Shown here one piece after another: positions 26,993 through 35,220 of a stretch of 64,000 bases of DNA (the first letter of the stretch is position 1; each line of letters begins with the position of its first letter). The stretch is from AP-15 sp963724435 (GTDB lineage Bacteria > Pseudomonadota > Alphaproteobacteria > ATCC43930 > CGMCC-115725): the NCBI GenBank assembly GCA_963724435.1, contig CAVRUN010000007.1, forward strand, positions 1 through 64,000, written 5' to 3'. Both the position numbers and the translations under genes were made by a program. The notes below the pieces were generated by a model. It was not told the DNA's origin. It searched no databases and worked only from the letters and a program-made list of their open reading frames with translations.

Positions 26993-27850
26993 TCACGCTA
27001 CTGGGCGGTCCAAGAAGGTGCCGAAGAGGCGATCCAAGATGTTGAAATATTGCCCGAAATTGTGGCGAAAGCGGGAGTGGTGCAGGTCGTGGTGGGTCAC
27101 CGAGTTGAGGTATTTGAGCAGCCAATGCTTTTGTGAGGCTTGCGCGACGAATTCATGCCCGCAGTGCCCGGCGGCGTTCACGATGCCGTCGAACAGCAGG
27201 TAGGCGAGCAACGTCGCCGGATGTAATGGTACGAAGAAAATCACCAGGGCGAAGAAGCCGAACTGAGGAATGGTTTCCAACGGTTGGAACGACAAAATTG
27301 CCCAGGGTGTCGGTGTCAGCGATCTGTGATGTCCGGCGTGGACCGCCTTGAACAGCGGAGCGAGGTGCATCAACCGGTGTGTCGTGTAGAAATAAATGTC
27401 ATGTAGAACCACCGTGGCGGCGAACCCCGCCGCCGCCCACCACCACGGGTGCTCCCCGAAGTCGAAATAGAGTGCCGTCGCACCGTTCCTGGCCGCGTGA
27501 TAGACGATCAGGCAATAAACCGAGAACAGCAGCACCGCCGAGACCGAGTGGCGAATCTCGCGACGGATATCCTGTGGTCGAGGCGACCGCTTCTGGATCC
27601 GCATGGCTTCGGTCGCCGGACTGCGGCGACTGAAAAACACGTAGTGGAACAAACCGGCCGGAACGACATAGGCGGTAACAAGAACGAACACAAAAATCAC
27701 GCAATACTCGGTCGCATAGGTCAGCATCGATCGCCGATCACTCTTCCTTCGGGTTGACTCGAGTTTGATAGACATCACACCGCAATCTCGATACGTGCTC
27801 AACCCGATGGCACCCGGCGCTTCCAATCCGAACATCCCTTTCCGTCCCAT
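26993..27850 (-). CDS. Fatty acid hydroxylase/sterol desaturase superfamily protein
   Basis: Membrane di-iron enzyme of 285 residues. The histidine motifs are H150-D-I-Y-F-Y-T-T-H158-R-L-M-H162, H171-A-G-H-H and THHDLHH (252-258). Hydrophobic spans lie at about 49-72, 103-118, 136-150 and 195-222. The superfamily includes sphingoid C4-hydroxylases and fatty acid 2-hydroxylases, which suits a ceramide-like substrate here (inference). ATG 27850 is preceded by GGGAAG; MSIKLESTRRK at 27775 is an alternative start. It is divergent from the following glycosyltransferase, with about 260 bases between. Confidence 0.88.
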   Translation of the reverse strand: MGRKGMFGLEAPGAIGLSTYRDCGVMSIKLESTRRKSDRRSMLTYATEYCVIFVFVLVTAYVVPAGLFHYVFFSRRSPATEAMRIQKRSPRPQDIRREIRHSVSAVLLFSVYCLIVYHAARNGATALYFDFGEHPWWWAAAGFAATVVLHDIYFYTTHRLMHLAPLFKAVHAGHHRSLTPTPWAILSFQPLETIPQFGFFALVIFFVPLHPATLLAYLLFDGIVNAAGHCGHEFVAQASQKHWLLKYLNSVTHHDLHHSRFRHNFGQYFNILDRLFGTFLDRPVA

Positions 27851-28110
27851 CAATCTTCCCAAAACGATTTGTATTTGAAATCATCCTCGGTCCGCGTGTG
27901 TCCTAGTTGCGGGACGGTACCGCTCGAGGTCTGCTCTCGCAATGACCAACGCCGCCGTGATTCGGTAAGAGGGAACCCCTCCGCACAGGCGCCCGCACGG
28001 CATAAGCGCCACGACACCGCCAAAGAAATTCTGCAGCTCTATGCCTGCGATTGGAAATCTTTCGAAACGAGCTAACATCGTCGCAGTCTAGTACGAGCAA
28101 ATCGGTCCTC

Positions 28111-30552
28111 ATGTCGACCTCCGATGTGAATAGCTTCTCAGGCTCGCCCATGTCGCGCTCTCCTGAGCGGGGCGAGATCGCCCTGACTGCGGTCATCTGC
28201 ACCTACAACCGGTACGACTTGTTGCCGGAGGCTATCGAGTCGCTCTTAAAACAGGACGTCCCGGCCGACCTATTTGAGATCATCGTCGTCGACAACTCGG
28301 CGGATCAGGCTGCTGCCACCCGCTTTGGAGGGCGCTATGCAGGCTTGTCCAATCTTACCTACCTTGTCGAAACGAAGCCGGGACTGTCCAACGCGCGCAA
28401 CAGAGGCACGGCGGCAGCAGTTGGCCGAGTCGTCGCTTTCATCGATGACGACGCGCGGGCTTGCCCGTCTTGGGCTAAAGGGTTGCTGCACGCTCATACT
28501 GCATTTGAAGGCCGGGCGGGGATCGTGGGTGGCCCGATTGTGCCGCGCTGGATAGACGAGAAACCGACGTGGATAGGCGAGCCGATGCTCGGTTATCTCA
28601 CGGTTATCGATCTGGGCCACGAACTGCGAGAATTGTCCGCAGGAGAATGGCTCGCCGGCTGCAACATTTCGTTCGACAGGGTGAGCCTAATTGCCGCGGG
28701 TGGTTTCTCCACGAGGCTCGGCCGCATGGGCTCGGAGTCAACGCTTCTGTCGAACGAGGAGATCGAGGCGAGCGAGCGCGTGAGGGCGATGGGCAAACTC
28801 GCAATCTATACGCCCAAAGCTGTAGTCGAGCATGTGATCTCGCCGGAGCGGCTAACGCAGAGCTGGTTTCGCCGTCGGGCCGCGTGGCAGGCGGTCTCAG
28901 ACTTACTAAGCGAACCGGAACTTGCGCCCGACCTCGCAGCGATAGCGTTGCGACGCCTGTCGCAACGGCGCTTCGGGGGCTCGCTATTTGGCACTTTGCA
29001 AAGTGCCGCGGCACTCAAGCAAGATATGGACCTCGCCTACAGCGTTGTGATTGCCGCCCTCTGTGGTGGTGTCGAGCTTGCAGAGTCGCCCGCCCACGCC
29101 AGTTTCCGGCGTACCCCTGCTGCGAACACGATCCGCCGGCTCTTCCGCCTCCGCCCCGCCTCGGCCTCTGCTGAGCGCATTGGTCGACCCGCACTTTCTC
29201 CGCTCGCATTTAGCACGCAGGAGCTGCGTAGCTTGTGTTCTAATGCCCGCGACCGGCGAAAGCCCGCAGCCATCATAGTGGCGCCCCCTTGGCCGAATAC
29301 AGGAAGTTCGAATACCTTTGCAGCACAGGCTGCCGCACATAAACAATTTGGTCATGAAGTTTTACTTGTTCTTGGACCGCTTGATCCATATTGTAAAGAA
29401 CAACAGGAAATAGAAATTGAGATGCATTATGAGGGGATATCGCGTGTGTTGTGCGGTTGGAATCCCGACTCAATGCAAGCCTATCGCAGCAAATCATTTC
29501 TGGATTGGATTTTAGCCGGTCGAGATGATTCGCTTGCGATCCGCGCCCGATATGCTGCCCGTAGTGGAGGGCACCCCGGCATTTTGGATTTTATTGACAG
29601 CAATCACGTCGATGTCATCCATGTAAATCACGCATTCGAAATGCTCCTTGGTGTTCAAATTCGGGAACTGGTATTTCGACGCACCGGAAAGAAACCGAGC
29701 CTGATATGCGATACCCACGATGTACAAGCGAAAGCTTATGAAGAGAGAGGTGAAAGAAACCCTTTCAATGGACATAAAGAAAAGTATTCCGACTTTCTAA
29801 AGTCGGAACTGTCACTGTACCTCACTGCCGACATGCTAACTCACTGTTCCACAGATGACAAAGCTTTTTTTGAAAATAATTTACCGGATTTACGGCACAG
29901 ACTATTAACCCCTTGCCTTAACCCACAACAAGAAAAAGCATTGCGCGGCATTAGGGAGCATAACTATAATAATAATTATGATTTTCTTTACGTAGGAAAC
30001 AATAATTTTGCCAATTTTACTGCAGTTAAATGGTTGCTCACGGAAGTATTTCCTCTCCTGGATGGCCCACCACCACGAGTTGCCTTAGTTGGACGGATTA
30101 AAGAACTTATGCGTGATTTGGACAAACCATTATACGAAAAATATAAACATTATTTCGTAGGAGTTGTTCCAGACACTGGAATTTATTATTCCATATCAAA
30201 TGCAGTTTTAGTACCTTCCCTTGTAGGAACTGGCGTTTCCATAAAATTCATTGAGGCTCTCTGCGCGGGTAAGACAGTCATCGCAACTGCGGACTCGCTT
30301 AGAGGCCTTCCTGATCGCGTCCGAGATTATTGTATGGAGTTTGTTCGTGACACCCCTCGACAATTCGCCGAGGCCATGATGATGACGCGTGGGTGCCGGC
30401 TCAGTGACAACCATAAAGTGGGGTCTATTTACGACCACTGCTTTCATAGTAAGCACTACATAGATAGAATGCATGAACTGTTCGCCGAAATTCTTGTGCC
30501 ATGCGGGAATCAAACAAATCGCTCAGATGTCCCAGCCCGACGGTTCGTATAA
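28111..30552 (+). CDS. Two-domain glycosyltransferase (GT2 fused to GT4-like), chimeric composition
   Basis: The N-terminal half is a GT2 domain (TAVICTYNRYDLLPEAIESL, IVVDNSAD, FIDDDARACPSW, LAGCNISFDR). The C-terminal half (from about residue 395) is a GT-B domain of GT4-like type: IIVAPPWPNTGSSNTFAAQA, CDTHDVQAKAYEERGERN, FLYVGNNNFANF, LVGRIKEL, and VPSLVGTGVSIKFIEALCAG near the end. The DNA changes abruptly from GC-rich to clearly AT-rich at about 29280, at the border of the halves, and returns to GC-rich after 30530. The frame is open from 28051; ATG 28111 or 28150 are plausible starts. It probably adds two sugars in sequence (inference). Confidence 0.85.
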   Translation: MSTSDVNSFSGSPMSRSPERGEIALTAVICTYNRYDLLPEAIESLLKQDVPADLFEIIVVDNSADQAAATRFGGRYAGLSNLTYLVETKPGLSNARNRGTAAAVGRVVAFIDDDARACPSWAKGLLHAHTAFEGRAGIVGGPIVPRWIDEKPTWIGEPMLGYLTVIDLGHELRELSAGEWLAGCNISFDRVSLIAAGGFSTRLGRMGSESTLLSNEEIEASERVRAMGKLAIYTPKAVVEHVISPERLTQSWFRRRAAWQAVSDLLSEPELAPDLAAIALRRLSQRRFGGSLFGTLQSAAALKQDMDLAYSVVIAALCGGVELAESPAHASFRRTPAANTIRRLFRLRPASASAERIGRPALSPLAFSTQELRSLCSNARDRRKPAAIIVAPPWPNTGSSNTFAAQAAAHKQFGHEVLLVLGPLDPYCKEQQEIEIEMHYEGISRVLCGWNPDSMQAYRSKSFLDWILAGRDDSLAIRARYAARSGGHPGILDFIDSNHVDVIHVNHAFEMLLGVQIRELVFRRTGKKPSLICDTHDVQAKAYEERGERNPFNGHKEKYSDFLKSELSLYLTADMLTHCSTDDKAFFENNLPDLRHRLLTPCLNPQQEKALRGIREHNYNNNYDFLYVGNNNFANFTAVKWLLTEVFPLLDGPPPRVALVGRIKELMRDLDKPLYEKYKHYFVGVVPDTGIYYSISNAVLVPSLVGTGVSIKFIEALCAGKTVIATADSLRGLPDRVRDYCMEFVRDTPRQFAEAMMMTRGCRLSDNHKVGSIYDHCFHSKHYIDRMHELFAEILVPCGNQTNRSDVPARRFV

Positions 30553-30909
30553 GGATTGACCTGACCTACCCGGTCTTTGTACCACTCGCTATGTCATCGC
30601 GTGCGCGATCCGAGGGCGGCCGATCGGGCCGTAGCGCCGCAATAGCGGAGGCCGGATCGGCCCCCTGGGGTGATGGTCTCCGGGGCCGGCGGGCGATACC
30701 CGTTCCATCGCGTCGCGCGTCGCGGCCACATCCTTCAGGCTGGCATCGACGAGTTAAGCGAGGCGCGTCAGCGGCTGTCGCGCCTGGCCGAGCAGGTGCT
30801 ACGTACGCAGAACCGATGGTTTGAGGTATCCCTCCGGTGTGGGCCGCTCTTCCGGTGCCAGCCGGGATCACCGAGGCTTCGATGCTTGATCGAGGCGTGA
30901 TGAGGGAAA
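30553..30909. other. Intergenic stretch before IS66 genes
   Basis: It likely contains the left end of the IS66 element. A short frame around 30730-30830 reads LQAGIDELSEARQRLSRLAE, which looks helical and may be a gene remnant. I could not fix an inverted repeat or a target duplication. Confidence 0.4.
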
Positions 30910-31281
30910 GTGTCCACAAACTCGATTATGGACACAAACAAGCGGCGGCAACGGCATCGGTCGTGGCCGGAAGCTTTGAAGCGAGAGATCGTAGCAGCGA
31001 CGTTAGTACCGGGCTCGTCGGTATCGGTGGTGGCGCGGCGCTACGACGTGAACGCTAACCAGGTCTTCGCCTGGCGGCGACGCTATCGGGATGCCGCGGC
31101 GGAGCCGGCCGGGTGGCAATTGATGCCGGTGACGGTGATGCCCGACCAGCCGGTTGGAATGGTGTCGGCCGGCGCGAGCGAGCCGATCGAGATCGTGTTG
31201 AACGGCTATCGCGTCCGGGTCGGCGACGGCATCAAGGCATCGACGCTGCGACTGATCCTCGACGTGCTGGAGCGGCGATGA
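30910..31281 (+). CDS. IS66 TnpA, HTH accessory protein
   Basis: A 123-residue helix-turn-helix protein of the IS66 orf1 type. RRQRHRSWPEALKREIVAAT, VSVVARRYDVNANQVFAWRR and the C-terminal ILDVLERR are visible. It ends in an ATGA overlap with tnpB. All three IS66 proteins are normally needed for transposition. Confidence 0.88.
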   Translation: MSTNSIMDTNKRRQRHRSWPEALKREIVAATLVPGSSVSVVARRYDVNANQVFAWRRRYRDAAAEPAGWQLMPVTVMPDQPVGMVSAGASEPIEIVLNGYRVRVGDGIKASTLRLILDVLERR

Positions 31282-31625
31282 TCCCAGTTCCGAGCGGTGT
31301 TCGGGTATGGCTGGCGGTCGGCCGGACCGACATGAGAAAAGGGATGAACGGGTTGGCCTTGCAGGTCCAGGAGGCGCTCGGCCGCGATCCTCACGGCGGT
31401 GATCTTTACGTTTTCAGAGGCGCCAGAGGCGATTTAATCAAAATCGTCTGGCATGACGGCATTGGCATGTCGCTCTACGCCAAGCGATTGGAGCGCGGCC
31501 GGTTTCTGTGGCCCTCGCCGGCTGACGGCATTGTCGCGATCAGCGCCTCGCAGTTAGCCTACATGCTCGACGGGATTGATTGGAGAAACCCGGTTCGCAC
31601 CTGGCGTCCGGAGGTCGCCGGCTGA
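31278..31625 (+). CDS. tnpB: IS66 TnpB (orf2)
   Basis: The start ATG overlaps the tnpA stop (ATGA). The 115 residues have the family blocks VRVWLAVGRTDMRKGMNGLA, GGDLYVFRGARGDLIKIVWH and GMSLYAKRLERGRFLWP. The length and coupling are typical of IS66 orf2. The gene appears intact. Confidence 0.93.
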   Translation: MIPVPSGVRVWLAVGRTDMRKGMNGLALQVQEALGRDPHGGDLYVFRGARGDLIKIVWHDGIGMSLYAKRLERGRFLWPSPADGIVAISASQLAYMLDGIDWRNPVRTWRPEVAG

Positions 31626-31696
31626 GACTGCGTCCGATTGACTTACCCTGCGGTTGAAGAACGGATCGGGTCCGCCGGTGTGCGATAATCGGGCCC

Positions 31697-33346
31697 GTGA
31701 CAAGGACGCCCGAAGATCTCCCCAATGACATCGCCGCGCTGCAGGCGGCGCTGATCGCCGAGCGCGAAAGAGCGGCGCGGGTCGAGGCCGAGTTGGCGGT
31801 GGCCCAGGCCAAGGCTTCCGATGATCAGGCCGTGATCGCGCATCAGCGGTTGCAGATCGCCAAGCTGACGCGCGAGCTCTACGGCCAGCGCTCGGAACGC
31901 GCTGTGCAGCTGCTCGACCAGATGGCGCTGGCCTTTGAGGAGCTCGAGAGTTCGGCGACCGAGGACGAGGTCGCCGCCAAGCAGGCCGCCGCCAAGACCA
32001 CCAACGTATTGGCTTTCACCCGCAAGCGCCCGGCGCGCCAGCCCTTCCCCGAGCATCTGCCACGCGAGCGGGTGGTTGAGCCGGGTCCGACAGTTTGCCA
32101 GTGCTGCGGCAGCCCGCGGCTGCGCAAGCTGGGTGAGGACATCACCGAGACGCTGGAGATCATTCCGCGGCAGTGGAAGGTAATCCAGCACGTTCGCGAA
32201 AAATTCACCTGTCGCGACTGCGAGAGGATCAGCCAGGCGCCGGCGCCGTTCCATGTTTTGGCCCGCGGCTGGGCCGGCCCCAGCCTGCTGGCGATGATCC
32301 TGTTCGAGAAGTTCGGGCAGCATCAACCCCTCAATCGCCAGGCCGACCGCTACACCCGGGAAGGGGTGCCCCTCAGCTTGTCGACCTTGGCCGATCAGGT
32401 AGGCGGCTGCTGCGCCGTGCTGGCGCCGCTGCTCCGGCGCATTGAGCAACATGTGTTTGCCGCCGAGCGCTTGCACAGCGACGATACCATTGTGCCGGTC
32501 CTGGCCAAGGGTAAGACCGACACCGGGCGATGTTGGGTCTATGTGCGCGACGATCGACCGTTTGCCGGGCCAGCGCCGCCGGCGGCGATGTTTTATTACT
32601 CGCGCGATCGCGGCGGCGATCACCCGCAGGCACATCTGGCCGGCTTTGCCGGGATCTTCCAGGCCGACGCCTATGGCGGCTACACCAAGCTCTATGAGGC
32701 CAACCGCAAGCCGAGCCCGCTGGTCGAAGCGGCGTGTTGGGTGCATGCCCGCCGGCCGTTCTTTATCATGGCCGATGTCGCCGCCGCCGCTCGGCGCAAG
32801 GCAGAGGGCAAGATCACCAGCGCGATCTCGCCGCTGGCACTGGAGGCGGTTCACCGCATTGACGCCCTGTTTGACATCGAGCGCGCAATCAATGGCCAGA
32901 GCGCCGCGCAGCGCTGGGCGGTTCGGCAGGAGCTGAGCGCGCCTTTGATTGCCGATCTGGAACGCTGGCTGCACGAGCAGCGGCCCAAACTGTCGCGTGG
33001 CAACGATCTCGCCAAGGCTATGGATTACATGCTCAAGCGCTGGCCGGCATTCACCCGCTTTCTCGACGACGGCCGCATCTGCCTCTCGAACAATGCAGCC
33101 GAACGATCCCTGCGCGGGATTGCCCTGGGCAGAAAATCGTGGCTGTTCGCGGGTTCCGACCGCGGCGGACAGCGAGCCGCAGCGATGTACAGCCTGGTCG
33201 TCACCGCCAAACTGAACAATATCGACCCGCAGGCCTGGCTGAGCGATGTCCTGGCCCGGATCGCTGAACATCCCGCCCAGCGGATCGACGAACTGCTGCC
33301 ATGGAACTGGCGGCCGCACCGGGCACCGCAGAGGCAGGCGGCCTGA
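31697..33346 (+). CDS. tnpC: IS66 transposase TnpC
   Basis: A 549-residue DDE transposase. It has an N-terminal coiled coil (about 12-60), a zinc-finger region with CQCCGSPRLRKLGED, and the leucine-rich/HTH part LLAMILFEKFGQHQPLNRQ. The DDE domain shows HSDDTIVPVL, FQADAYGGYTKLYE and SNNAAERSLRGIALGRK. The length is normal and no frame break is seen, so this copy may be functional. A long open frame runs antisense to it and is a composition artefact. Confidence 0.94.
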   Translation: MTRTPEDLPNDIAALQAALIAERERAARVEAELAVAQAKASDDQAVIAHQRLQIAKLTRELYGQRSERAVQLLDQMALAFEELESSATEDEVAAKQAAAKTTNVLAFTRKRPARQPFPEHLPRERVVEPGPTVCQCCGSPRLRKLGEDITETLEIIPRQWKVIQHVREKFTCRDCERISQAPAPFHVLARGWAGPSLLAMILFEKFGQHQPLNRQADRYTREGVPLSLSTLADQVGGCCAVLAPLLRRIEQHVFAAERLHSDDTIVPVLAKGKTDTGRCWVYVRDDRPFAGPAPPAAMFYYSRDRGGDHPQAHLAGFAGIFQADAYGGYTKLYEANRKPSPLVEAACWVHARRPFFIMADVAAAARRKAEGKITSAISPLALEAVHRIDALFDIERAINGQSAAQRWAVRQELSAPLIADLERWLHEQRPKLSRGNDLAKAMDYMLKRWPAFTRFLDDGRICLSNNAAERSLRGIALGRKSWLFAGSDRGGQRAAAMYSLVVTAKLNNIDPQAWLSDVLARIAEHPAQRIDELLPWNWRPHRAPQRQAA

Positions 33347-33348
33347 TC

Positions 33349-33590
33349 ATGGCCGCCATCGCACATGTCTTCACCCTCAGCTACCTCGCAACCAGCTCGA
33401 CGAGGACGAAGACTGGTTGCACGAGCTGTCGACCGACATGTTCCCCGAAGACGGCTGCCTCTGGGTCTACGGCGTCGGCGCGGGTGGCGTTCCTGCCTTC
33501 ACCAAAGACGGCATCGAGAATTTGCGTCAGATTATCGTCGACGAGCGAACCGCCGGCCGTGCGCCGCCAAGCATCAAATCCGCCAAATAG
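33349..33590 (+). pseudogene. IS66 downstream passenger protein, frameshifted
   Basis: The protein starts MAAIAHVFTLSYLAT in one frame and continues as LDEDEDWLHELSTDMFPEDG, CLWVYGVG, AFTKDGIENLRQII in another. Small proteins of this kind often follow IS66 tnpC. One missing base near 33400 (around ACCAGCTCGAC) explains the break. Function is unknown. Confidence 0.65.
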
Positions 33591-33599
33591 TCTCCGCAC

Positions 33600-34117
33600 C
33601 TGCGGTGCTCACCGCATGGAAACGGTTTGAGGCCATTTCCGAATACGAGGCGGCGCTCGCGTCTAATCCCAACTTCGTCGTCGCATTAAATGGTCTGGAC
33701 TGGCGCAAGCTTCACGCCGGGTTGTTAGATGAGGTCACCCCGCTCGCGCAGCAAGCTCTCCGCCGTAGCCCGCGCCGACCCCCAGATCGGTGCTTGGTAC
33801 AGCGCTGTCGGGACGGTGCATCTGCTGCAATCGGGCACCGACGCGGCGATCGATTGGCTCGAAAAAGCGCGCAGCGCCGTCCTGCCAAACCGTTCAATCA
33901 CATAAACCTCACTGCCGCCTATGCCCTCAGCGGCGACATGGACCGAGCCGCTGCCGAACTCACCGAAGCCCGACGGCTGAGAGGCGAAGGTTCTTTCTCC
34001 AGCATCGCCAGGATGAAGGGCGGCGGATGGTGGGGGTCGTTGTTGCCGAAGACCCGCGCCTTGTTCGAGGCCCCGTATTTCGCCGGGTTGCGCAAGGCGG
34101 GAATGCCGGAAGAGTGA
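33600..34117 (+). pseudogene. TPR-domain C-terminal remnant with several frameshifts
   Basis: Broken TPR repeats are spread over different frames: ISEYEAALASNPNFVVALNG, then LDEVTPLAQQAL, IGTVHLLQSGTDAAIDWLEK-like in another frame, and NLTAAYALSGDMDRAAAELTE, ARRLRGEGSFSSIARMK, PYFAGLRKAGMPEE at the end. This ending is characteristic of the TPR tail of alphaproteobacterial adenylate cyclase-TPR proteins. The N-terminal cyclase part is missing; IS66 sits where it would be. Confidence 0.6.
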
Positions 34118-34301
34118 TCGACACTGCCCGCGCCGCGAAGCTGCTCAAGGGGTGTCGAGCGTCTGGCCGTGGGCGCTAACGCGGGCATAGCCCAAACGGC
34201 AGTTTTGCAGACAAGTTTTGGTCATATCTTGCGGCAAACGTAACCATTGATCCGGTTGGGACACCGGAATTCCGCAATTTGCCGTTGTTGTTGGCCTTCC
34301 T

Positions 34302-34722
34302 ATGTTACGGGGCATGGCCTACGAGCTGATCAAAGTGACGACCGAGAGCGATTGGCGCGACTATCACTCGCTTCGCCGTCAGGTCTTGTCGGAAGCAAGG
34401 GGACGAAGCGGTTATAACGAAAGGCACGCGGACGAATACGTCCCCACCAATCATTCACTGCTGTTGAAATTGGATGGGCGATCAATTGGAACCACCCGCC
34501 TGGACGATTTTGGGGATGACAGGGGTGCCGTGAGGCTAGTGGCAATCGCAGTCGATGTGCAGCGACGGGGACATGGCCGCGTATCATCGGCACTGGTTGA
34601 ACAGTATGCGCGCCGCTTGGGGCTAAGGACCTTGCTTGTCAACGCTGACCCAGAGGGCAGTCGGCTATTATGAAAAAATGAGATGGGAAGCTTGCATCTG
34701 GGATGAAGCAAAACTTACCGGC
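34302..34722 (+). pseudogene. GNAT acetyltransferase, frameshifted and truncated
   Basis: The first 120 codons form a GNAT domain: YELIKVTTESDWRDYHSLRR, VRLVAIAVDVQRRGHGRVSS (acetyl-CoA loop region) and LGLRTLLVNADPE. The C-terminal strand continues in another frame as AVGYYEKMRWEACIWDEAKL up to about 34715, where sequence belonging to the antisense resolvase fragment begins. Both a frameshift near 34655 and loss of the last residues make it probably inactive. Confidence 0.6.
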
Positions 34723-35003
34723 ATTGCGGTCGCCTTTAGCGCGACAACCTTGGGTTTCAGTTCATGCACAATATCCTGCAGATCCCTTAGCGATCGGGCC
34801 AGGCGATCAATGCGGGTGACGACAAGCGTGTCACCGGCGTGCAGGAACTCGAGCAGTGCTTGGAGTTCGGTGCGGCCGTCGCGACGCGTCCCGCTCGCTT
34901 TCTCGGAGCGGATCACCTCGCAGCCCGCGGTCTTGAGTGCCGCGTGCTGGATCTTAAAGTCCTGATCGAGGGTCGAGACTCGGGCGTAACCGTAAATCGA
35001 CAT
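34668..35003 (-). pseudogene. Serine recombinase (resolvase) N-terminal fragment
   Basis: The catalytic domain start is clear: MSIYGYARVSTLDQDFKIQH (active Ser10), SGTRRDGRTELQALLEFL, GDTLVVTRIDRLARSLRDLQ and DIVHELKPKVVALKA. After about residue 94 homology stops, and the last codons are the antisense of the GNAT fragment. The long helix and HTH domain are missing. It is a truncated copy left by a DNA joining event at about 34720. Confidence 0.75.
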
Positions 35004-35220
35004 ACAGGGAAATGTGTCTCATTACCTACTAGAACTTGTCCCGATACCGTCTCACAAGCCCTTTTTCAACCCAATTGATACGGGTTCCGACGTCTCACCG
35101 ATTGCCTTGTTGGGGTATACTCCAATGAGCAATATTGGCTTCCGCTTTCGACGGTCCGTCTTCGGCCTGCCGGCGAGCTGACGGAAGTATCAGGAAATCC
35201 CGTTGTAAATAAGCGCGCGG

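Larger units (their letters stand above)
30890..33348 (+). mobile_element. IS66-family insertion sequence (tnpA-tnpB-tnpC)
   Basis: Three genes in the standard IS66 order occupy about 2.4 kb. Exact ends could not be fixed by eye, so the limits are approximate. A typical downstream passenger gene follows but is frameshifted. Confidence 0.7.

Noticed and set aside
31643..33319. A 558-codon open frame on the minus strand
   Set aside because: It is antisense to IS66 tnpC, which has all family motifs. The antisense frame is a GC-rich composition effect.
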